Assembly (NCBI RefSeq): GCF_900105835.1
Contig: NZ_LT629783.1
Span: 4,982,501 to 5,046,500 of the forward strand
DNA: 64,000 bases
Source: Pseudomonas fragi
Lineage (GTDB): Bacteria > Pseudomonadota > Gammaproteobacteria > Pseudomonadales > Pseudomonadaceae
Direction of reading: 5' to 3'
Every line of letters begins with the position of its first letter. Positions within the stretch are counted from its first letter, which is position 1. The translations under genes were made by a program, and so were the position numbers. A model generated the notes under the pieces. The model did no database searches. It worked only from the letters and a program-made list of their open reading frames with translations, and was not told the DNA's origin. This document shows positions 1-10,458 of this stretch, in pieces.

Positions 1-1032
1 ATCCCAGTCGCGCCCGCGTTGCAGGTGTTCCAGCAGGCGACGGGTATAGCCGAAGCCACTGACAATCATCTGCGACAAGGTCGTACCGTGGGCAGAGAGT
101 TTGAGATAGAGAATGCCCTGGGGGTTGCCTGAAGCCTCCTTGGCCAGCCGCTCATGGCGCTCCAGTAATACTACCTGCCAGCCGCGCCGGGCCAGGCTGT
201 TGGCGCTGGCGCAACCCGACAGGCCGCCGCCGATCACCAGAGCCTTGCGCTGGCCTTCGACCCGGGGCGGGCGGGCAAACCAGGGTTTGACCGTGGGGGG
301 TACTGGCTGGTTTTCCGGCAAGCCGACAAAGGTGCCGCGCAGGATCTCCCATTTGTGGCCGATGCCCGGCGTGCGGCGCATCTTGAACCCGGCCTCGTTC
401 AACGCCCGGCGCACCCAGCCGGTACTGGTGAAGGTGCTGATCGTCGACCCGGGCGCGGCAAGGCGCGCCAGCTGCGCGAACAGTTCGGGGGTCCACATGC
501 CGGGGTTTTTCGCCGGGGCAAAGCCGTCGAGAAACCAGGCATCGATTTTGCCGTCGAGCTGCGGCAATTGCTCCAGGGCATCCCCGATCAACAACGTGAG
601 CGTGACTCGGCCATTGGCCAGGGTCAGGGTCTGGAAACCCGGGTGGATTGCAAAATAGGCGGCCAGCAATTGCTCGCTGAGCGGCGCCAGTTCTGGCCAC
701 AGCGCCAGCGCGCGCTGCAGGTCATCACGGGTGAGCGGGTATTTCTCGACACTGATGAAGTGCAGGCGGGCCTCGGGGTGTGCGTGTTGCTCGAACAACT
801 GCCAGGCGCATAAAAAATTCAAGCCGGTGCCGAAGCCGGTTTCGCCAATCACCAGTTGGGTATTGGCCACCAACGCGGCGAAGCGCTCTGCGAGGGCGTT
901 CTGTTGAATAAAAACATAACGGGTTTCATCAAGGCCCGACTTGTCTGAAAAGTACACGTCGTCAAACACCCGCGAATGGGGGCGGCCCTGGTCATCCCAG
1001 TCAATCTGGGCATTGGCAGTTTCAGTAATCAT
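1..1032 (-). CDS. mnmC: tRNA 5-methylaminomethyl-2-thiouridine biosynthesis bifunctional protein MnmC (3' end missing)
   Basis: The gene runs off the left edge; its first 344 codons are present, from the ATG at 1032. MnmC completes mnm5s2U34 in tRNA: an FAD oxidase domain removes the carboxymethyl group of cmnm5U and a SAM methyltransferase domain methylates the product. The N-terminal part (about residues 1-240) is the methyltransferase domain, with IGETGFGTGLNFL as SAM motif and DAWFLDGFAPAKNP as a family motif. The oxidase begins near residue 265 with the dinucleotide-binding motif VIGGGLSGCASA. About half of the usual length of over 600 residues lies outside the window. It is divergent from pap. 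Confidence 0.93.
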   Translation of the reverse strand, partial: MITETANAQIDWDDQGRPHSRVFDDVYFSDKSGLDETRYVFIQQNALAERFAALVANTQLVIGETGFGTGLNFLCAWQLFEQHAHPEARLHFISVEKYPLTRDDLQRALALWPELAPLSEQLLAAYFAIHPGFQTLTLANGRVTLTLLIGDALEQLPQLDGKIDAWFLDGFAPAKNPGMWTPELFAQLARLAAPGSTISTFTSTGWVRRALNEAGFKMRRTPGIGHKWEILRGTFVGLPENQPVPPTVKPWFARPPRVEGQRKALVIGGGLSGCASANSLARRGWQVVLLERHERLAKEASGNPQGILYLKLSAHGTTLSQMIVSGFGYTRRLLEHLQRGRDWD

Positions 1033-1171
1033 GTGCGGCTCGGCAACGGCAAGGCCGCCATTCTAGCCGATCGCTCAGGCCGGGACTGATCCATGACAGG
1101 TTTGCGTGGTTTCTTGCTACATAAAACAGAGCAATCCGCTAGGCTTGTGACATCTTGCCAGGGAGCTTTCC

Positions 1172-2707
1172 ATGTTCGAATCCGCTGAAATCGGTCATGT
1201 CATCGATAAAGAAACCTACGACAGAGAAGCTCCCGCCCTGCGTGAAGCCTTGCTTGAAGCCCAGTACGAACTGCAGCAGCAAAAGCGCTCTGCGGTCATT
1301 GTGCTGATCAATGGCATAGAGGGTGCCGGCAAGGGCGAGACGGTCAAGCTGCTCAGTGAGTGGATGGACCCGCGGCTGATCGAGGTACGCACTTTTGACA
1401 GCCAGACCGATGAGGAACTGGCCCACCCGCCTGCCTGGCGCTACTGGCGTCAGCTGCCGGCCAAGGGCCGCATGGGCGTGTTTTTTGGCAACTGGTACAG
1501 CCAGATGCTCCAGGGCCGGGTTCACGGCCTGTTCAAGAATGCCGTCCTGGACCAGGCAATCGCCGGTGCGGAGCGCCTGGAAAAAATGCTCTGCAATGAA
1601 GGCGCGGTGATCTTCAAGTTCTGGTTTCACCTGTCCAAAAAACAAATGAAGGAACGCCTGCAAACCCTCAAGGACGATCCGCTGCACAGCTGGCGCATCA
1701 GCCCGCTGGACTGGCAGCAATCGAAAACCTACGACAAGTTCGTGCGCTACGGCGAGCGAGCCATCCGCCGTACCAGCCGCGATTATGCGCCGTGGAATAT
1801 TGTCGAGGGCATGGACCCGTATTACCGTAGCCTGACCGTCGGCAGGATTCTGCTCGACGGTCTGCAAGCCGCGTTGCAAACCGCCAAGGTCGCTGCCCGG
1901 CCGGCCGGGGTGCCGCCCTTGCCGGACAAACAGGGCGAGCTGACCCTGCTCGACTGCCTGGACATGACCCAGCACCTTGAAAAGGACGATTACCAGGAAC
2001 AGTTGATAACCGAGCAAGCGCGCTTGTCGGGGTTGATGCGTGACAAACGCATGCGCCGCCACTCGCTGATTGCCGTGTTTGAGGGCAACGATGCGGCCGG
2101 CAAGGGGGGCTCGATCCGCCGCGTGGCCGCTGCGCTCGACCCGCGCCAGTACAGCATCGTGCCGATTGCCGCGCCTTCGGAAGATGAGCGGGCGCAACCC
2201 TATCTGTGGCGTTTCTGGCGTCAGGTGCCGGCACGGGGCAAGTTCACCATTTTTGACCGTTCCTGGTACGGCCGGGTGCTGGTAGAGCGGGTCGAGGGGT
2301 TTTGCACCCCGGCGGACTGGATGCGCGCCTACGGCGAGATCAATGATTTCGAAGAACAGCTCACGGCGGCTGGCGCAATTGTGGTCAAGTTCTGGTTGGC
2401 CATCGACAAGGAAACCCAGCTTGAACGCTTCCAGGAGCGTGAAGAAATCCCGTTCAAACGCTTTAAAATTACCGAGGAAGATTGGCGCAATCGCGAAAAA
2501 TGGGACCTTTATCGCACGGCGGTTTGCGACATGGTTGACCGCACAAGCACCGAAATCTCGCCCTGGACCCTGGTGGAAGCCAACGACAAGCGCTGGGCGC
2601 GGGTCAAGGTACTGCGCACCATCAACGAGGCCCTGGAAGCGGCCTTTGCCAAGCGCGACAAGCACGACAAGAAGCTCAAGAACGACAAAAAGCCCAAGAA
2701 AAAATAG
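1172..2707 (+). CDS. pap: Polyphosphate:AMP phosphotransferase (two-domain PPK2)
   Basis: Cytoplasmic enzyme that transfers phosphate from inorganic polyphosphate to AMP, giving ADP. The 511 residues contain two PPK2 domains, as in class II PPK2 enzymes. Each has a Walker A-like loop: GIEGAGKG at residues 48-55 and GNDAAGKG at 305-312. The second domain also carries the lid-type motif FDRSWYGR, whereas the first has FGNWYS at the equivalent place, consistent with the known pattern that only the C-terminal half is catalytic. The C-terminus is a lysine-rich tail (KKLKNDKKPKKK). An AGGGAG ribosome site precedes the ATG. It looks monocistronic. Confidence 0.92.
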   Translation: MFESAEIGHVIDKETYDREAPALREALLEAQYELQQQKRSAVIVLINGIEGAGKGETVKLLSEWMDPRLIEVRTFDSQTDEELAHPPAWRYWRQLPAKGRMGVFFGNWYSQMLQGRVHGLFKNAVLDQAIAGAERLEKMLCNEGAVIFKFWFHLSKKQMKERLQTLKDDPLHSWRISPLDWQQSKTYDKFVRYGERAIRRTSRDYAPWNIVEGMDPYYRSLTVGRILLDGLQAALQTAKVAARPAGVPPLPDKQGELTLLDCLDMTQHLEKDDYQEQLITEQARLSGLMRDKRMRRHSLIAVFEGNDAAGKGGSIRRVAAALDPRQYSIVPIAAPSEDERAQPYLWRFWRQVPARGKFTIFDRSWYGRVLVERVEGFCTPADWMRAYGEINDFEEQLTAAGAIVVKFWLAIDKETQLERFQEREEIPFKRFKITEEDWRNREKWDLYRTAVCDMVDRTSTEISPWTLVEANDKRWARVKVLRTINEALEAAFAKRDKHDKKLKNDKKPKKK

Positions 2708-2717
2708 CGCCCAGCGC

Positions 2718-2735
2718 GCGGTATATATCTACCGC
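2718..2735. repeat. Inverted repeat between pap and the DUF6543 gene
   Basis: GCGGTA and TACCGC form perfect 6-bp arms around a 6-nt AT-rich centre (TATATC). No T-tract follows, so it does not look like a Rho-independent terminator. It lies 50 bp upstream of the next start codon and could be an operator half of the pair with 2763-2783. Confidence 0.5.
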
Positions 2736-2762
2736 AGATGCCTGCCGCGTTTCTGTTCAGAT

Positions 2763-2783
2763 CAGGTGACTTAAGGTCACCTG
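2763..2783. promoter_or_regulatory. Perfect 8-bp inverted repeat overlapping the ribosome binding site of the DUF6543 gene
   Basis: CAGGTGAC and GTCACCTG flank a TTAAG centre. The second arm ends two bases before the ATG at 2786, and the likely Shine-Dalgarno AAGG (2773-2776) lies in the loop and first base of the second arm. It could be a protein operator or an RNA hairpin controlling translation initiation. The palindrome is directly visible; its role is inferred. Confidence 0.5.
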
Positions 2784-2785
2784 GG

Positions 2786-5700
2786 ATGAACGCGCTTATG
2801 ACTGCAACCTCGCATACCCTTGAAGCTGACGACTATGTCTCATTCGGCAGCCTGTCCCCCCATTTGCCAGGCATGCTGCGCGAACGAAAAGTCGCGCGTT
2901 ATGAGGCGAGCCTTTTGGCTTTCCTTGGCGATGAAACCCAGCTGCCGGGCCGATTGAGCGTTTACCGGGAGGCCCATGAGCAGCTGCAAAGCCATCTGGC
3001 GGGCAGCCTGAAAGCAACGGATGCCCTGGTCGCCGGGCCACGGGTTTTGACCGCCGACTTCTGGACACGGCTGGACGCCGAGGGCCTGAGCCTGTTGCAG
3101 CGCTTGTCGGCGAGCAGATCGGGAGCGCTATTGGCCGAAGCGCAATTGCAAGTCCATGAAGGCCGTTTGTCCGCGCAGAGTTACGAGCTGCTCAAGGAAG
3201 TGGTCAGTGAGCCTTGGTCCGCGCTTCGCGGTGACAGCACAGTGCGCGTGTGCGATGTATCGCTGGGCAATACGCAGCGTTCCTACCTGCTGCTGGGGGC
3301 GATGGTGATGACCCGCCAAGCGGCGCTTGACGATCATCAGGCTGATGAACTGGTGTACCTGTTTGTACCGGGGCTGGCGGGCGGTTTGCACGCCTTTGGT
3401 TCGGTGGCCCAACTCAAGGTCGCGTTGGCCCGCAGCGTGCGGGCCGACCCGGACGGGTTCTGGCTTGGCCATGTGTCGCTCAAAAGCCGTGCCGGCGCAC
3501 GGGCCGCGATCAGCGCTGAGGCTGAAGACAACCCGGTGATTCTGCGTGTTCTGGATGGCCACGCGTTCAATCTGGGAGTTGAAGATCAGATCGCCAGCTA
3601 TCAGGAAATCACCGCACTTTTGGCAGGGGGTCAATGGTTGTATGACCAGTCGACGCCAGAGCAGTCCCTTGAGCGCTTGCGCCTGGAAACCGCGCACAAC
3701 CTGATGGCGCCTGGCAATGAGGCTCGTGTGCAAGCCATTGATCAGGTGGCAGAACAATTGCGCACGGCTCGGGCCACCCGGCAATTGCCAGACTGGTTGC
3801 TGCAGCTGCCGGCCGAAGCCCGTAACGGATATGCCAGGGGCTTGATGACCTACGCGCGCAATGCCGCCTGGCTGGAACAGGACCTGGCCCACAGCCTGCC
3901 TTCATTCGAAGTGTTTACTCGCGATAACCTGGCCGACCGCCTCAAGGCCGACCTCAAACGCACCATCAATCCTGACGCAGTCAAGGTCGACATGCCTGAT
4001 AGCGTGACTGTTGAGGTGGTGCAGACCGGGGACAGGCCCGAGCGCCCGCATCTGGCGGGGGATATCTCGGAAAGCATCGCGATCACCGATTTTTCGACGC
4101 GCGATGACGTCAGCCTCAGCCGCCACACCATCAGCCTCTCGGCCCTGGCCCGACACAATATCGATGTCGAAGATGAGCAGCAGATGCTGCGCCTCAAGCA
4201 CAGCCATTTCACGCTCGATGGCCTGGACACCCAGGCACTGGGCATCGACCTTGAGTACCTGCTCAAGACCCTTCCTGAGCTGGATGTGGCAACGCACTAC
4301 AACGTCAGGATCACCGACGCTTTTTTAGGCCGCACGCCGGCGGGCAGCCAGCCAGGAGCTCCCGATATTGCCAGGCGCCTGGCGGTGTTCCGGCAGGCCA
4401 TCAACCTTGAGGCCTGGGCTGCCCGACAGCAGGGCCATCTGTCTGAAGCGGGGCTAAGGCTGCTGCAGGCCGCCACCAGCGCCAGCAATGGCAAACAACC
4501 AACCAGCGGCGAATTCGACATTGAGTATCGCTATACCTTGTTGCGTTCACCGATCCGCGGTGATGGTTCCTACACTGAGCAAGGGCTGACAGGCTTGTCG
4601 GTGGTGCATGACAAAACGTCGGAACTGTCGCTGATGTATTTACCGGGTGCACCGGGTAATCAGAAATTTGTTGAGGACATCAGCCTGCAAGGGCTCAGGT
4701 CGCGGCTGGCCAACCTTGTGCTGCTTGACCGAAGCCTGCTCGACTATCTGGCGCGTAGCGCCAGCGCAGGTTCTGACCCGGCGCGCAATGTGCAGAACAT
4801 CAATGCCATCTTGCGTAGCGCAGACCACGGGTTCCTGCTTATTGACCCGGTCAGGGCGCCGCACCTGACCCTGACGGACATGCAGTACATGGCCCGCATG
4901 GGCAAGCTCAGGGAGCAGGTCGACATCGCGTCCAGAACCGCCCTGCAAATCCAGCGCCGTCAGCTGGAGCGCAGTGCGGAGCGTGAGCTGGGCTATGTGA
5001 AACTCGGCTTGTCGGTACTTCCGGGGATTGGAACGGCCATCGCTGCCTATGACGGCTGGCATGACGCCAATGCGGCGGTGGACGCCTTTGCCCGGGGGGA
5101 TTACAAGGCTGGCGCCAGCCTTTTGTTTTCTGCCACGCTCAATCTGGGCGAAGTGATCCTCACGCTGGCACCACTGGTGGTCAAGCCGGGAGGTGTGGGT
5201 ACAGTAATTGGCCGTGTGGAACAGGTGCTTGGCCAGGCCGGATCCACCCTGTATGACGTGGGGCGGCGAGCCAGCAAGGCCTTGCAGAAAAAACGCCTGG
5301 GCGACTGGTTGCCTTCGATCAGTACGGGCAAGTCCTGGCAGAGCAAGGCGTTTGAGGGCTATGAGGTCAATGTCCGGCTTTACGATGCTGTACGGCTTAC
5401 GGGTAAAAACGAAAATGTCTTCCTGCTCAACCAGCGCATGTACATCCAGGTCAATGACAAGGTGTATGAGGTGTACCGTCGTGCGGGTGAGCAGACCTTG
5501 CGCCTGAAAGCCCGCCCACCGAAAAACTATGAGCCTCCCGTTCGGCAAAATGCCCGGGGGGAGTGGGAATATCATCTCGACGTGGGGGGCAAGGGCGGTT
5601 CACCCTTTCCTGAGCTGGACGAGGTGATTGTCGATTCGACGCCGGTCACCCCCACGCGCAAGGTCCCGGCCGGTTACGAAGTGCCGCCGCAGATTGCCCC

Positions 5701-6997
5701 GGCACCGCTTCCTGCCGTGCGGCCGCAGGGCATTGAGTCGATGGACCGGGTGGTGATTGGGCAGCGCGATTTGTTTATCTCACGGGAACTGGACGAAGTG
5801 GGCGGCTATGGGATTTTCCGCATAGACCCTGCTGATCCGGCCAGGTTGCAAGCCCAGGGCACTCTGACTGCAGAAGGCGTCTACCGGCTCGTTGATCAGC
5901 CCGGCTCTGCAGTTGGCGGAATATTTGAAGAAGTTGCTGAAGACTTTGTCCGGATGGACAACAAGTTTTATCGGGTCCGGCTCGACACCGATCAGTTGTC
6001 CTGGAAGGTCGTGGGCAAGGCAGGCGATGGAAGAAGCGCGTTATTTATCGAAGCTGACGGCGTGTTCGACCCTGTCACTCAGCGGGTGGTCATCGGCAAC
6101 TGGCACCTGACCCCTCAACTGGGTGATCACCCTCGTCTGGAGACGCTTGTGCGCCAGGCCTTTGATTTGCCTGCAAGCGGTCATGAGTATGAAGTACATA
6201 CCTTCTTGCGCAACTACACGCGCCAGATCGTCAAGTCAGTGGATCCCCAAGTCATGCGTGCACCTGATGTGCTCGAGCTGGAACGACTGTGCGAGCAGAG
6301 TTTGCACAGGCAGCAGTTTCCCATAGGACGACTGGATGAAGCTCTGACGAGCATGGCAAACAAGCAGCCCCTGCCGATCTGGGCGCCTGTATATGATGAG
6401 CTCCAGGGTTTGCGCACGGTGCTGCCGACGCCATCAGGGAGAATTTACAATATGGAGGTTGCGCGGCAACTGAACAAACATATGTTGATTCGTACAATGG
6501 ATGTCGAGGTCATGGCTCTGCTGGACAGTTACGCAGCATTGCGCAGTGGTGTTATCGCGACCCATGCCATGCGAACCACGCTGTCGAAAAAGATCTTGCA
6601 ATTGGTCATGAGAAATCGTGGATATACGCGCCTTGAGGGTGGCAGGTACAGGCGTGGTTCCATCGGTTTTGGCATGGTTTTCAGGGGTCCCAATGGCGAT
6701 GTGTACCTGATGGAAATCAGGCATCTGCAGCCCACAGGCAGTTCGTGGGGCAAAATAACCTTTGAGCGCAGCTCGTCCGGCAGCTCGATAATGATGTCTG
6801 ATGACTGGGTGGAAATCGTAGCCCAACGCTCAATCACCGAGGTGCCTTTCAACCCCGCCGCCGTTGCGGTTCTTCAAGCCAAGGCCGATGGTCGGTTGTT
6901 CAAGCTGATTGGTACCATCACGCCTGACAGGGGCGTGATGGTATTCAAGATTGCAGGCCCTGCCGGCGTTCCAAGCCCGGTCGTGCAGGCCCTTTAG
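2786..6997 (+). CDS. Large DUF6543 / dermonecrotic-toxin-like protein
   Basis: A 1403-residue protein resembling the very large Pseudomonas proteins annotated as DUF6543 or dermonecrotic toxin domain proteins; its target is unknown. The start at 2786 is preferred over an upstream in-frame ATG at 2738 because AAGG lies 9 nt before it. No signal peptide is seen. The helical N-terminal half carries the family-like stretch [18 protein letters not shown] near residue 372. A hydrophobic, glycine-rich segment ([18 protein letters not shown] and following, about 735-805) could insert in a membrane. Short repeated beta modules ([26 protein letters not shown]) follow, and the last 200 residues are distinct and visibly less GC-rich. 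No immunity gene or secretion gene adjoins it. Effector function is inference. Confidence 0.7.
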   Translation: MNALMTATSHTLEADDYVSFGSLSPHLPGMLRERKVARYEASLLAFLGDETQLPGRLSVYREAHEQLQSHLAGSLKATDALVAGPRVLTADFWTRLDAEGLSLLQRLSASRSGALLAEAQLQVHEGRLSAQSYELLKEVVSEPWSALRGDSTVRVCDVSLGNTQRSYLLLGAMVMTRQAALDDHQADELVYLFVPGLAGGLHAFGSVAQLKVALARSVRADPDGFWLGHVSLKSRAGARAAISAEAEDNPVILRVLDGHAFNLGVEDQIASYQEITALLAGGQWLYDQSTPEQSLERLRLETAHNLMAPGNEARVQAIDQVAEQLRTARATRQLPDWLLQLPAEARNGYARGLMTYARNAAWLEQDLAHSLPSFEVFTRDNLADRLKADLKRTINPDAVKVDMPDSVTVEVVQTGDRPERPHLAGDISESIAITDFSTRDDVSLSRHTISLSALARHNIDVEDEQQMLRLKHSHFTLDGLDTQALGIDLEYLLKTLPELDVATHYNVRITDAFLGRTPAGSQPGAPDIARRLAVFRQAINLEAWAARQQGHLSEAGLRLLQAATSASNGKQPTSGEFDIEYRYTLLRSPIRGDGSYTEQGLTGLSVVHDKTSELSLMYLPGAPGNQKFVEDISLQGLRSRLANLVLLDRSLLDYLARSASAGSDPARNVQNINAILRSADHGFLLIDPVRAPHLTLTDMQYMARMGKLREQVDIASRTALQIQRRQLERSAERELGYVKLGLSVLPGIGTAIAAYDGWHDANAAVDAFARGDYKAGASLLFSATLNLGEVILTLAPLVVKPGGVGTVIGRVEQVLGQAGSTLYDVGRRASKALQKKRLGDWLPSISTGKSWQSKAFEGYEVNVRLYDAVRLTGKNENVFLLNQRMYIQVNDKVYEVYRRAGEQTLRLKARPPKNYEPPVRQNARGEWEYHLDVGGKGGSPFPELDEVIVDSTPVTPTRKVPAGYEVPPQIAPAPLPAVRPQGIESMDRVVIGQRDLFISRELDEVGGYGIFRIDPADPARLQAQGTLTAEGVYRLVDQPGSAVGGIFEEVAEDFVRMDNKFYRVRLDTDQLSWKVVGKAGDGRSALFIEADGVFDPVTQRVVIGNWHLTPQLGDHPRLETLVRQAFDLPASGHEYEVHTFLRNYTRQIVKSVDPQVMRAPDVLELERLCEQSLHRQQFPIGRLDEALTSMANKQPLPIWAPVYDELQGLRTVLPTPSGRIYNMEVARQLNKHMLIRTMDVEVMALLDSYAALRSGVIATHAMRTTLSKKILQLVMRNRGYTRLEGGRYRRGSIGFGMVFRGPNGDVYLMEIRHLQPTGSSWGKITFERSSSGSSIMMSDDWVEIVAQRSITEVPFNPAAVAVLQAKADGRLFKLIGTITPDRGVMVFKIAGPAGVPSPVVQAL

Positions 6998-8388
6998 CCG
7001 TGTTTGCCGGTGCCCAGCATGTTTTCGGGGCGTACCCACTGGTCAAACTCCGCATCGGTCAGGTAGCCCAGATCCAGGGCCGCCTCACGCAGGGTCAAAC
7101 CTTCTGCGTAGGCCTTCTTGGCGATTTCGGCAGACTTGTCATAGCCGATATGCGGGTTGAGTGCGGTCACCAGCATCAGGCCGCGCTCCAGGTGCTCGGC
7201 CATTTTGGCGGCGTCCACCTCAAGGCCGGTCACGCAGTGTTTCTGGAAGTTGCTGCAGCCGTCCCCCAGCAACTGGATCGACTGCAGCAGGTTGTGAATG
7301 ATCACCGGTTTGTAGACGTTCAGTTGCAGATGCCCCTGGCTGGCGGCAAAACCGATGGCGACGTCATTGCCCATGACCTGGCATGCCAGCATGGACAATG
7401 CTTCGCACTGGGTCGGGTTGACCTTGCCCGGCATGATCGAGCTGCCCGGTTCATTGGCGGGCAGTTTGATTTCCGCGAGCCCGGCGCGAGGGCCGGAGCC
7501 CAGCAGGCGAAAGTCATTGGCCAGTTTCATCAGGGTCACGGCCAGGGTCTTGAGGGCGCCCGACAGGGTGGTGAGGGGTTCGTGGCCGGCCAGTGCGGCA
7601 AACTTGTTCGGTGCGGTCACAAATGGCAAACCCGACAGCGCCGCCAGCTCCGCGGCAATCGCTTCGGCAAAGCCGTGGGGTGCATTGAGCCCGGTGCCCA
7701 CCGCAGTGCCGCCCTGGGCCAGCTCGCAAACTGCCGGCAAGGACGAGCGAATGGCCCGTTCGGCGTAGTCCAGTTGCGCGATATACGCCGACAGTTCCTG
7801 GCCGAAGGTGATCGGTGTGGCATCCATCATATGGGTGCGCCCGGTCTTGACCAGTTTCATGTGCCGGGCCGACAGCTCGGCCAGGCCACCGGCCAACTCG
7901 CTGATGGCAGGCAGCAAATGATTGTGCACGGCCTTCGCGGCGGCGATATGCATGGCGGTGGGGAAGCAGTCGTTGGAGCTTTGCGAACGGTTGACATGGT
8001 CATTGGGGTGGACCGGCGATTTACCGCCGCGGCCCTTGCCCGCCAGTTCGTTGGCGCGGCCGGCGATCACTTCGTTGGCGTTCATGTTGCTCTGCGTGCC
8101 GCTGCCGGTTTGCCATACCACCAGGGGGAACTGGTCGTCGTGTTCGCCGTCGAGCACTTCATCGGCGGCCTGTTCGATCAAACGGGCGATATCGGCAGGC
8201 AAGTCACCGTTGCGGTCATTGACCCGCGCGGCGGCTTTTTTGATCAAGACCAGGGCATGCAGGACCGCCAGCGGCATTTTTTCGTTGCCGATGGCAAAGT
8301 TGATCAGTGAACGCTGTGTCTGCGCCCCCCAATAGGCCTCATCGGCCACGCTCACTTCACCCAGGCTGTCGGTTTCGATACGGCTCAT
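6994..8388 (-). CDS. fumC: Class II fumarate hydratase
   Basis: Iron-independent fumarase that interconverts fumarate and L-malate in the TCA cycle; class II enzymes usually serve under iron limitation or oxidative stress. At 464 residues it has the usual length. The fumarase/aspartase signature [10 protein letters not shown] is at 315-324; [13 protein letters not shown] (about 94-106) and [11 protein letters not shown] (135-145) supply active-site residues. A purine-rich GGAGAAAGAGACG precedes the ATG. Its stop overlaps the stop of the convergent DUF6543 gene by 3 bp, so neither gene has an intergenic terminator on that side. Confidence 0.97.
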   Translation of the reverse strand: MSRIETDSLGEVSVADEAYWGAQTQRSLINFAIGNEKMPLAVLHALVLIKKAAARVNDRNGDLPADIARLIEQAADEVLDGEHDDQFPLVVWQTGSGTQSNMNANEVIAGRANELAGKGRGGKSPVHPNDHVNRSQSSNDCFPTAMHIAAAKAVHNHLLPAISELAGGLAELSARHMKLVKTGRTHMMDATPITFGQELSAYIAQLDYAERAIRSSLPAVCELAQGGTAVGTGLNAPHGFAEAIAAELAALSGLPFVTAPNKFAALAGHEPLTTLSGALKTLAVTLMKLANDFRLLGSGPRAGLAEIKLPANEPGSSIMPGKVNPTQCEALSMLACQVMGNDVAIGFAASQGHLQLNVYKPVIIHNLLQSIQLLGDGCSNFQKHCVTGLEVDAAKMAEHLERGLMLVTALNPHIGYDKSAEIAKKAYAEGLTLREAALDLGYLTDAEFDQWVRPENMLGTGKHG

Positions 8389-8580
8389 CGTCTCTTTCTC
8401 CTCAAGGTCTGACCAGACAGCTTAGGCGCTGATTGGGGGCAGGGGTTCAATCTTGTGTTTTGGTCGCTTTTGGTCGGCTGATGAGAACGTCTATCAGTCT
8501 CGGGGTTGAGTGACAGACTTTATTAGGCGCAGAATGGCCGCCCTTGGGGTTGAACCTCGCTTGCTAGAAAAGGAAACTCG

Positions 8581-9096
8581 ATGACCCGTCTTCGCGCCAT
8601 CTGTACAGCGGTTGCTCTGGTTTGCGCCAGCGGCCAGGTTTTCGCCGATGCAGCCAGCCACGCTGCCAGTGCTGAAACGTTCCTGAAACTGGCACATGCC
8701 GATAAGCTGGGTACCCCGGTGTATATGCAAGTGCAGCAAATGTTCGCTCAGCGTTTTGAGCAAACCAAAGCACCAGCTGCCAAGAAAGCGCTGCTGGAAA
8801 CCTACCAGGCCAAGGCCAACACCGCTCTGGACCAGGCTATCGGCTGGGACAAGCTCAAGCCGGACATGGTCAAGCTCTACACCACCAACTTCAGCGAATC
8901 TGAACTCAAGGACCTGGTAGCGTTCTACCAGTCGCCACTGGGCAAGAAAGTGCTGGAAAAAATGCCCCAGCTGACCCAGCAATCGGCGCAAATGACCCAG
9001 GCCAAGCTGGAAAGCGCAGTGCCGGTCGTCAACAAGCTGTTGGCTGACATGACTGCCGAGCTGGAGCCAAAAGCGGCCCCGGCCAAAAAGAAGTAA
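8581..9096 (+). CDS. DUF2059 domain exported protein
   Basis: A 171-residue secreted or periplasmic protein of unknown function. Residues 1-22 form a signal peptide ending at VFA before DAAS. The mature part is helical, with the DUF2059 core in the region YTTNFSESELKDLVAFYQSP and GKKVLEKMP, and ends in an Ala/Lys-rich tail (PKAAPAKKK). AAAGGAAA lies just upstream of the ATG. A BolA-family gene starts 11 bp downstream, so the two are probably cotranscribed. No enzymatic motif was recognised. Confidence 0.85.
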   Translation: MTRLRAICTAVALVCASGQVFADAASHAASAETFLKLAHADKLGTPVYMQVQQMFAQRFEQTKAPAAKKALLETYQAKANTALDQAIGWDKLKPDMVKLYTTNFSESELKDLVAFYQSPLGKKVLEKMPQLTQQSAQMTQAKLESAVPVVNKLLADMTAELEPKAAPAKKK

Positions 9097-9107
9097 GCGG
9101 AGCCTGA

Positions 9108-9404
9108 ATGAGCATGCAGCAGCGTATTGAAACGGCCCTGGGCGCATTGCAACCCGAGCACCTGAGTGTGCTGGATGAAAGCCACATGCACAGTCGCGGG
9201 TTGCAGACCCACTTCAAGGCAGTGGTGGTCAGCGAGCAGTTCGCCGGGCTCAACAGCGTCAAGCGCCATCAGAAGGTCTACGCCACCCTGGGTGACCTGA
9301 TGGGCGAGTTCCATGCGCTGGCGTTGCATACCTATACGCCTGAGGAATGGGCGAAAATCGGCACGGCCCCGGCATCGCCGACCTGTGCCGGCGGACACGA
9401 CTGA
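9108..9404 (+). CDS. BolA family protein
   Basis: A 98-residue protein of the BolA/IbaG family. These small alpha/beta proteins pair with monothiol glutaredoxins in iron-sulfur handling, and E. coli BolA also acts as a stress morphogene regulator. The family core is clear: an N-terminal helix, LSVLDESHMH, HFKAVVVSEQFAG, and the helix-turn VKRHQKVYATLG, followed by HALALHTYTPEEW. The C-terminus carries a Cys (SPTCAGGHD) that might be a metal ligand. GGAG lies upstream of the ATG. It follows the DUF2059 gene by 11 bp and is followed by a hairpin at 9443. Confidence 0.88.
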   Translation: MSMQQRIETALGALQPEHLSVLDESHMHSRGLQTHFKAVVVSEQFAGLNSVKRHQKVYATLGDLMGEFHALALHTYTPEEWAKIGTAPASPTCAGGHD

Positions 9405-9442
9405 GTTAGCGCAGCCCGCTGGCTTTTTGTTAGAATCCGCAG

Positions 9443-9471
9443 CGCGCTGATCAGTCAGCGCGTTTTTTTTT
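9443..9471 (+). terminator. Hairpin with T9 tract: terminator of the BolA unit or leader hairpin of trhO
   Basis: CGCGCTGA (9443-9450), a TCAG loop and TCAGCGCG (9455-9462) form a perfect 8-bp stem followed by nine T. This is a textbook Rho-independent terminator. An extended -10-like motif (TGTTAGAAT, 9429-9436) sits just upstream, so a transcript of trhO could begin with this hairpin. Confidence 0.85.
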
Positions 9472-9518
9472 GTGCCCGGTTCACCCTTTACGAGGGTAGC
9501 CACCTGGAGAGAAACACG

Positions 9519-10457
9519 ATGACCGCACCAATTGTTGTTGCTGCACTGTACAAATTCGTCACCCTTGAAGATTACGTCGAGCTGCGCGAGCCGCTGCTCA
9601 AGGCCATGGTCGACAACGGTATCAAGGGCACCTTGCTGATTGCCGAGGAAGGCATCAACGGCACGGTTTCCGGTAGCCGCGAGGGCATTGACGGGCTGAT
9701 GGCCTGGCTCAAGACCGATCCGCGCATGGTCGATATCGACCATAAAGAATCCTACTGCGATGACCAGCCGTTCTATCGGACCAAGGTCAAGCTCAAGAAA
9801 GAAATCGTTACCCTTGGCGTTGAAGGCGTAGACCCGAACAAGAAAGTCGGGACCTATGTCGACCCCGAGAACTGGAATGCGCTGATCAGCGATCCAGAGG
9901 TGTTGTTGATCGACACCCGCAACGATTACGAAGTGTCGATCGGCACCTTTGAAGGCGCCATTGACCCGAAAACCACCAGCTTTCGCGAATTTCCTGACTA
10001 CATCAAAGCCAATTTCGACCCGGCCAAGCACAAGAAAGTCGCGATGTTCTGCACCGGCGGCATTCGTTGCGAGAAAGCGTCGAGCTATATGCTCAGCCAG
10101 GGTTTCGACGAGGTTTACCACCTTAAAGGCGGGATCCTGAAGTACCTCGAAGAGGTGCCACAGGAAGAAACCAAGTGGCAGGGCGACTGCTTTGTGTTCG
10201 ATAACCGTGTCACCGTGCGCCATGACCTGACTGCTGGCGAGTACGACCAGTGCCATGCCTGCCGCACGCCAATCAGCATCGCTGACCGTGAGTCCGAGCA
10301 TTATCAGCCTGGCATCAGCTGCCCGCATTGCTGGGACACGCTGAGCGAAAAAACCCGTCGCAGCGCCATCGACCGGCAAAAGCAGATCGATCTGGCCAAG
10401 GAGCGTAACCAGCCGCACCCGATTGGCCACAATTACCGTAAAGCTGCCGAGGCCTGA
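9519..10457 (+). CDS. trhO: tRNA uridine(34) hydroxylase TrhO, rhodanese-domain protein
   Basis: Oxygen-dependent enzyme that hydroxylates U34 of certain tRNAs to ho5U, a step toward cmo5U (formerly YceA). The 312 residues show an N-terminal acylphosphatase-like domain (about 1-100, with [13 protein letters not shown]), a rhodanese domain (about 115-215) with active-site Cys178 in [11 protein letters not shown], and a C-terminal segment with paired cysteines ([18 protein letters not shown]) that may bind metal. GGAGAG precedes the ATG. The next gene, a DsbA-like protein, starts one base after the stop, so they are translationally close. Confidence 0.93.
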   Translation: MTAPIVVAALYKFVTLEDYVELREPLLKAMVDNGIKGTLLIAEEGINGTVSGSREGIDGLMAWLKTDPRMVDIDHKESYCDDQPFYRTKVKLKKEIVTLGVEGVDPNKKVGTYVDPENWNALISDPEVLLIDTRNDYEVSIGTFEGAIDPKTTSFREFPDYIKANFDPAKHKKVAMFCTGGIRCEKASSYMLSQGFDEVYHLKGGILKYLEEVPQEETKWQGDCFVFDNRVTVRHDLTAGEYDQCHACRTPISIADRESEHYQPGISCPHCWDTLSEKTRRSAIDRQKQIDLAKERNQPHPIGHNYRKAAEA

Positions 10458-10458
10458 T

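Noticed and set aside
7000..8310. 436-codon plus-strand frame across fumC
   Set aside because: Overlaps a certain gene over its full length and shows no domain.
10423..10458. Upstream start for the DsbA-like gene
   Set aside because: Would lie inside trhO, and the thioredoxin fold begins immediately after the ATG at 10459.
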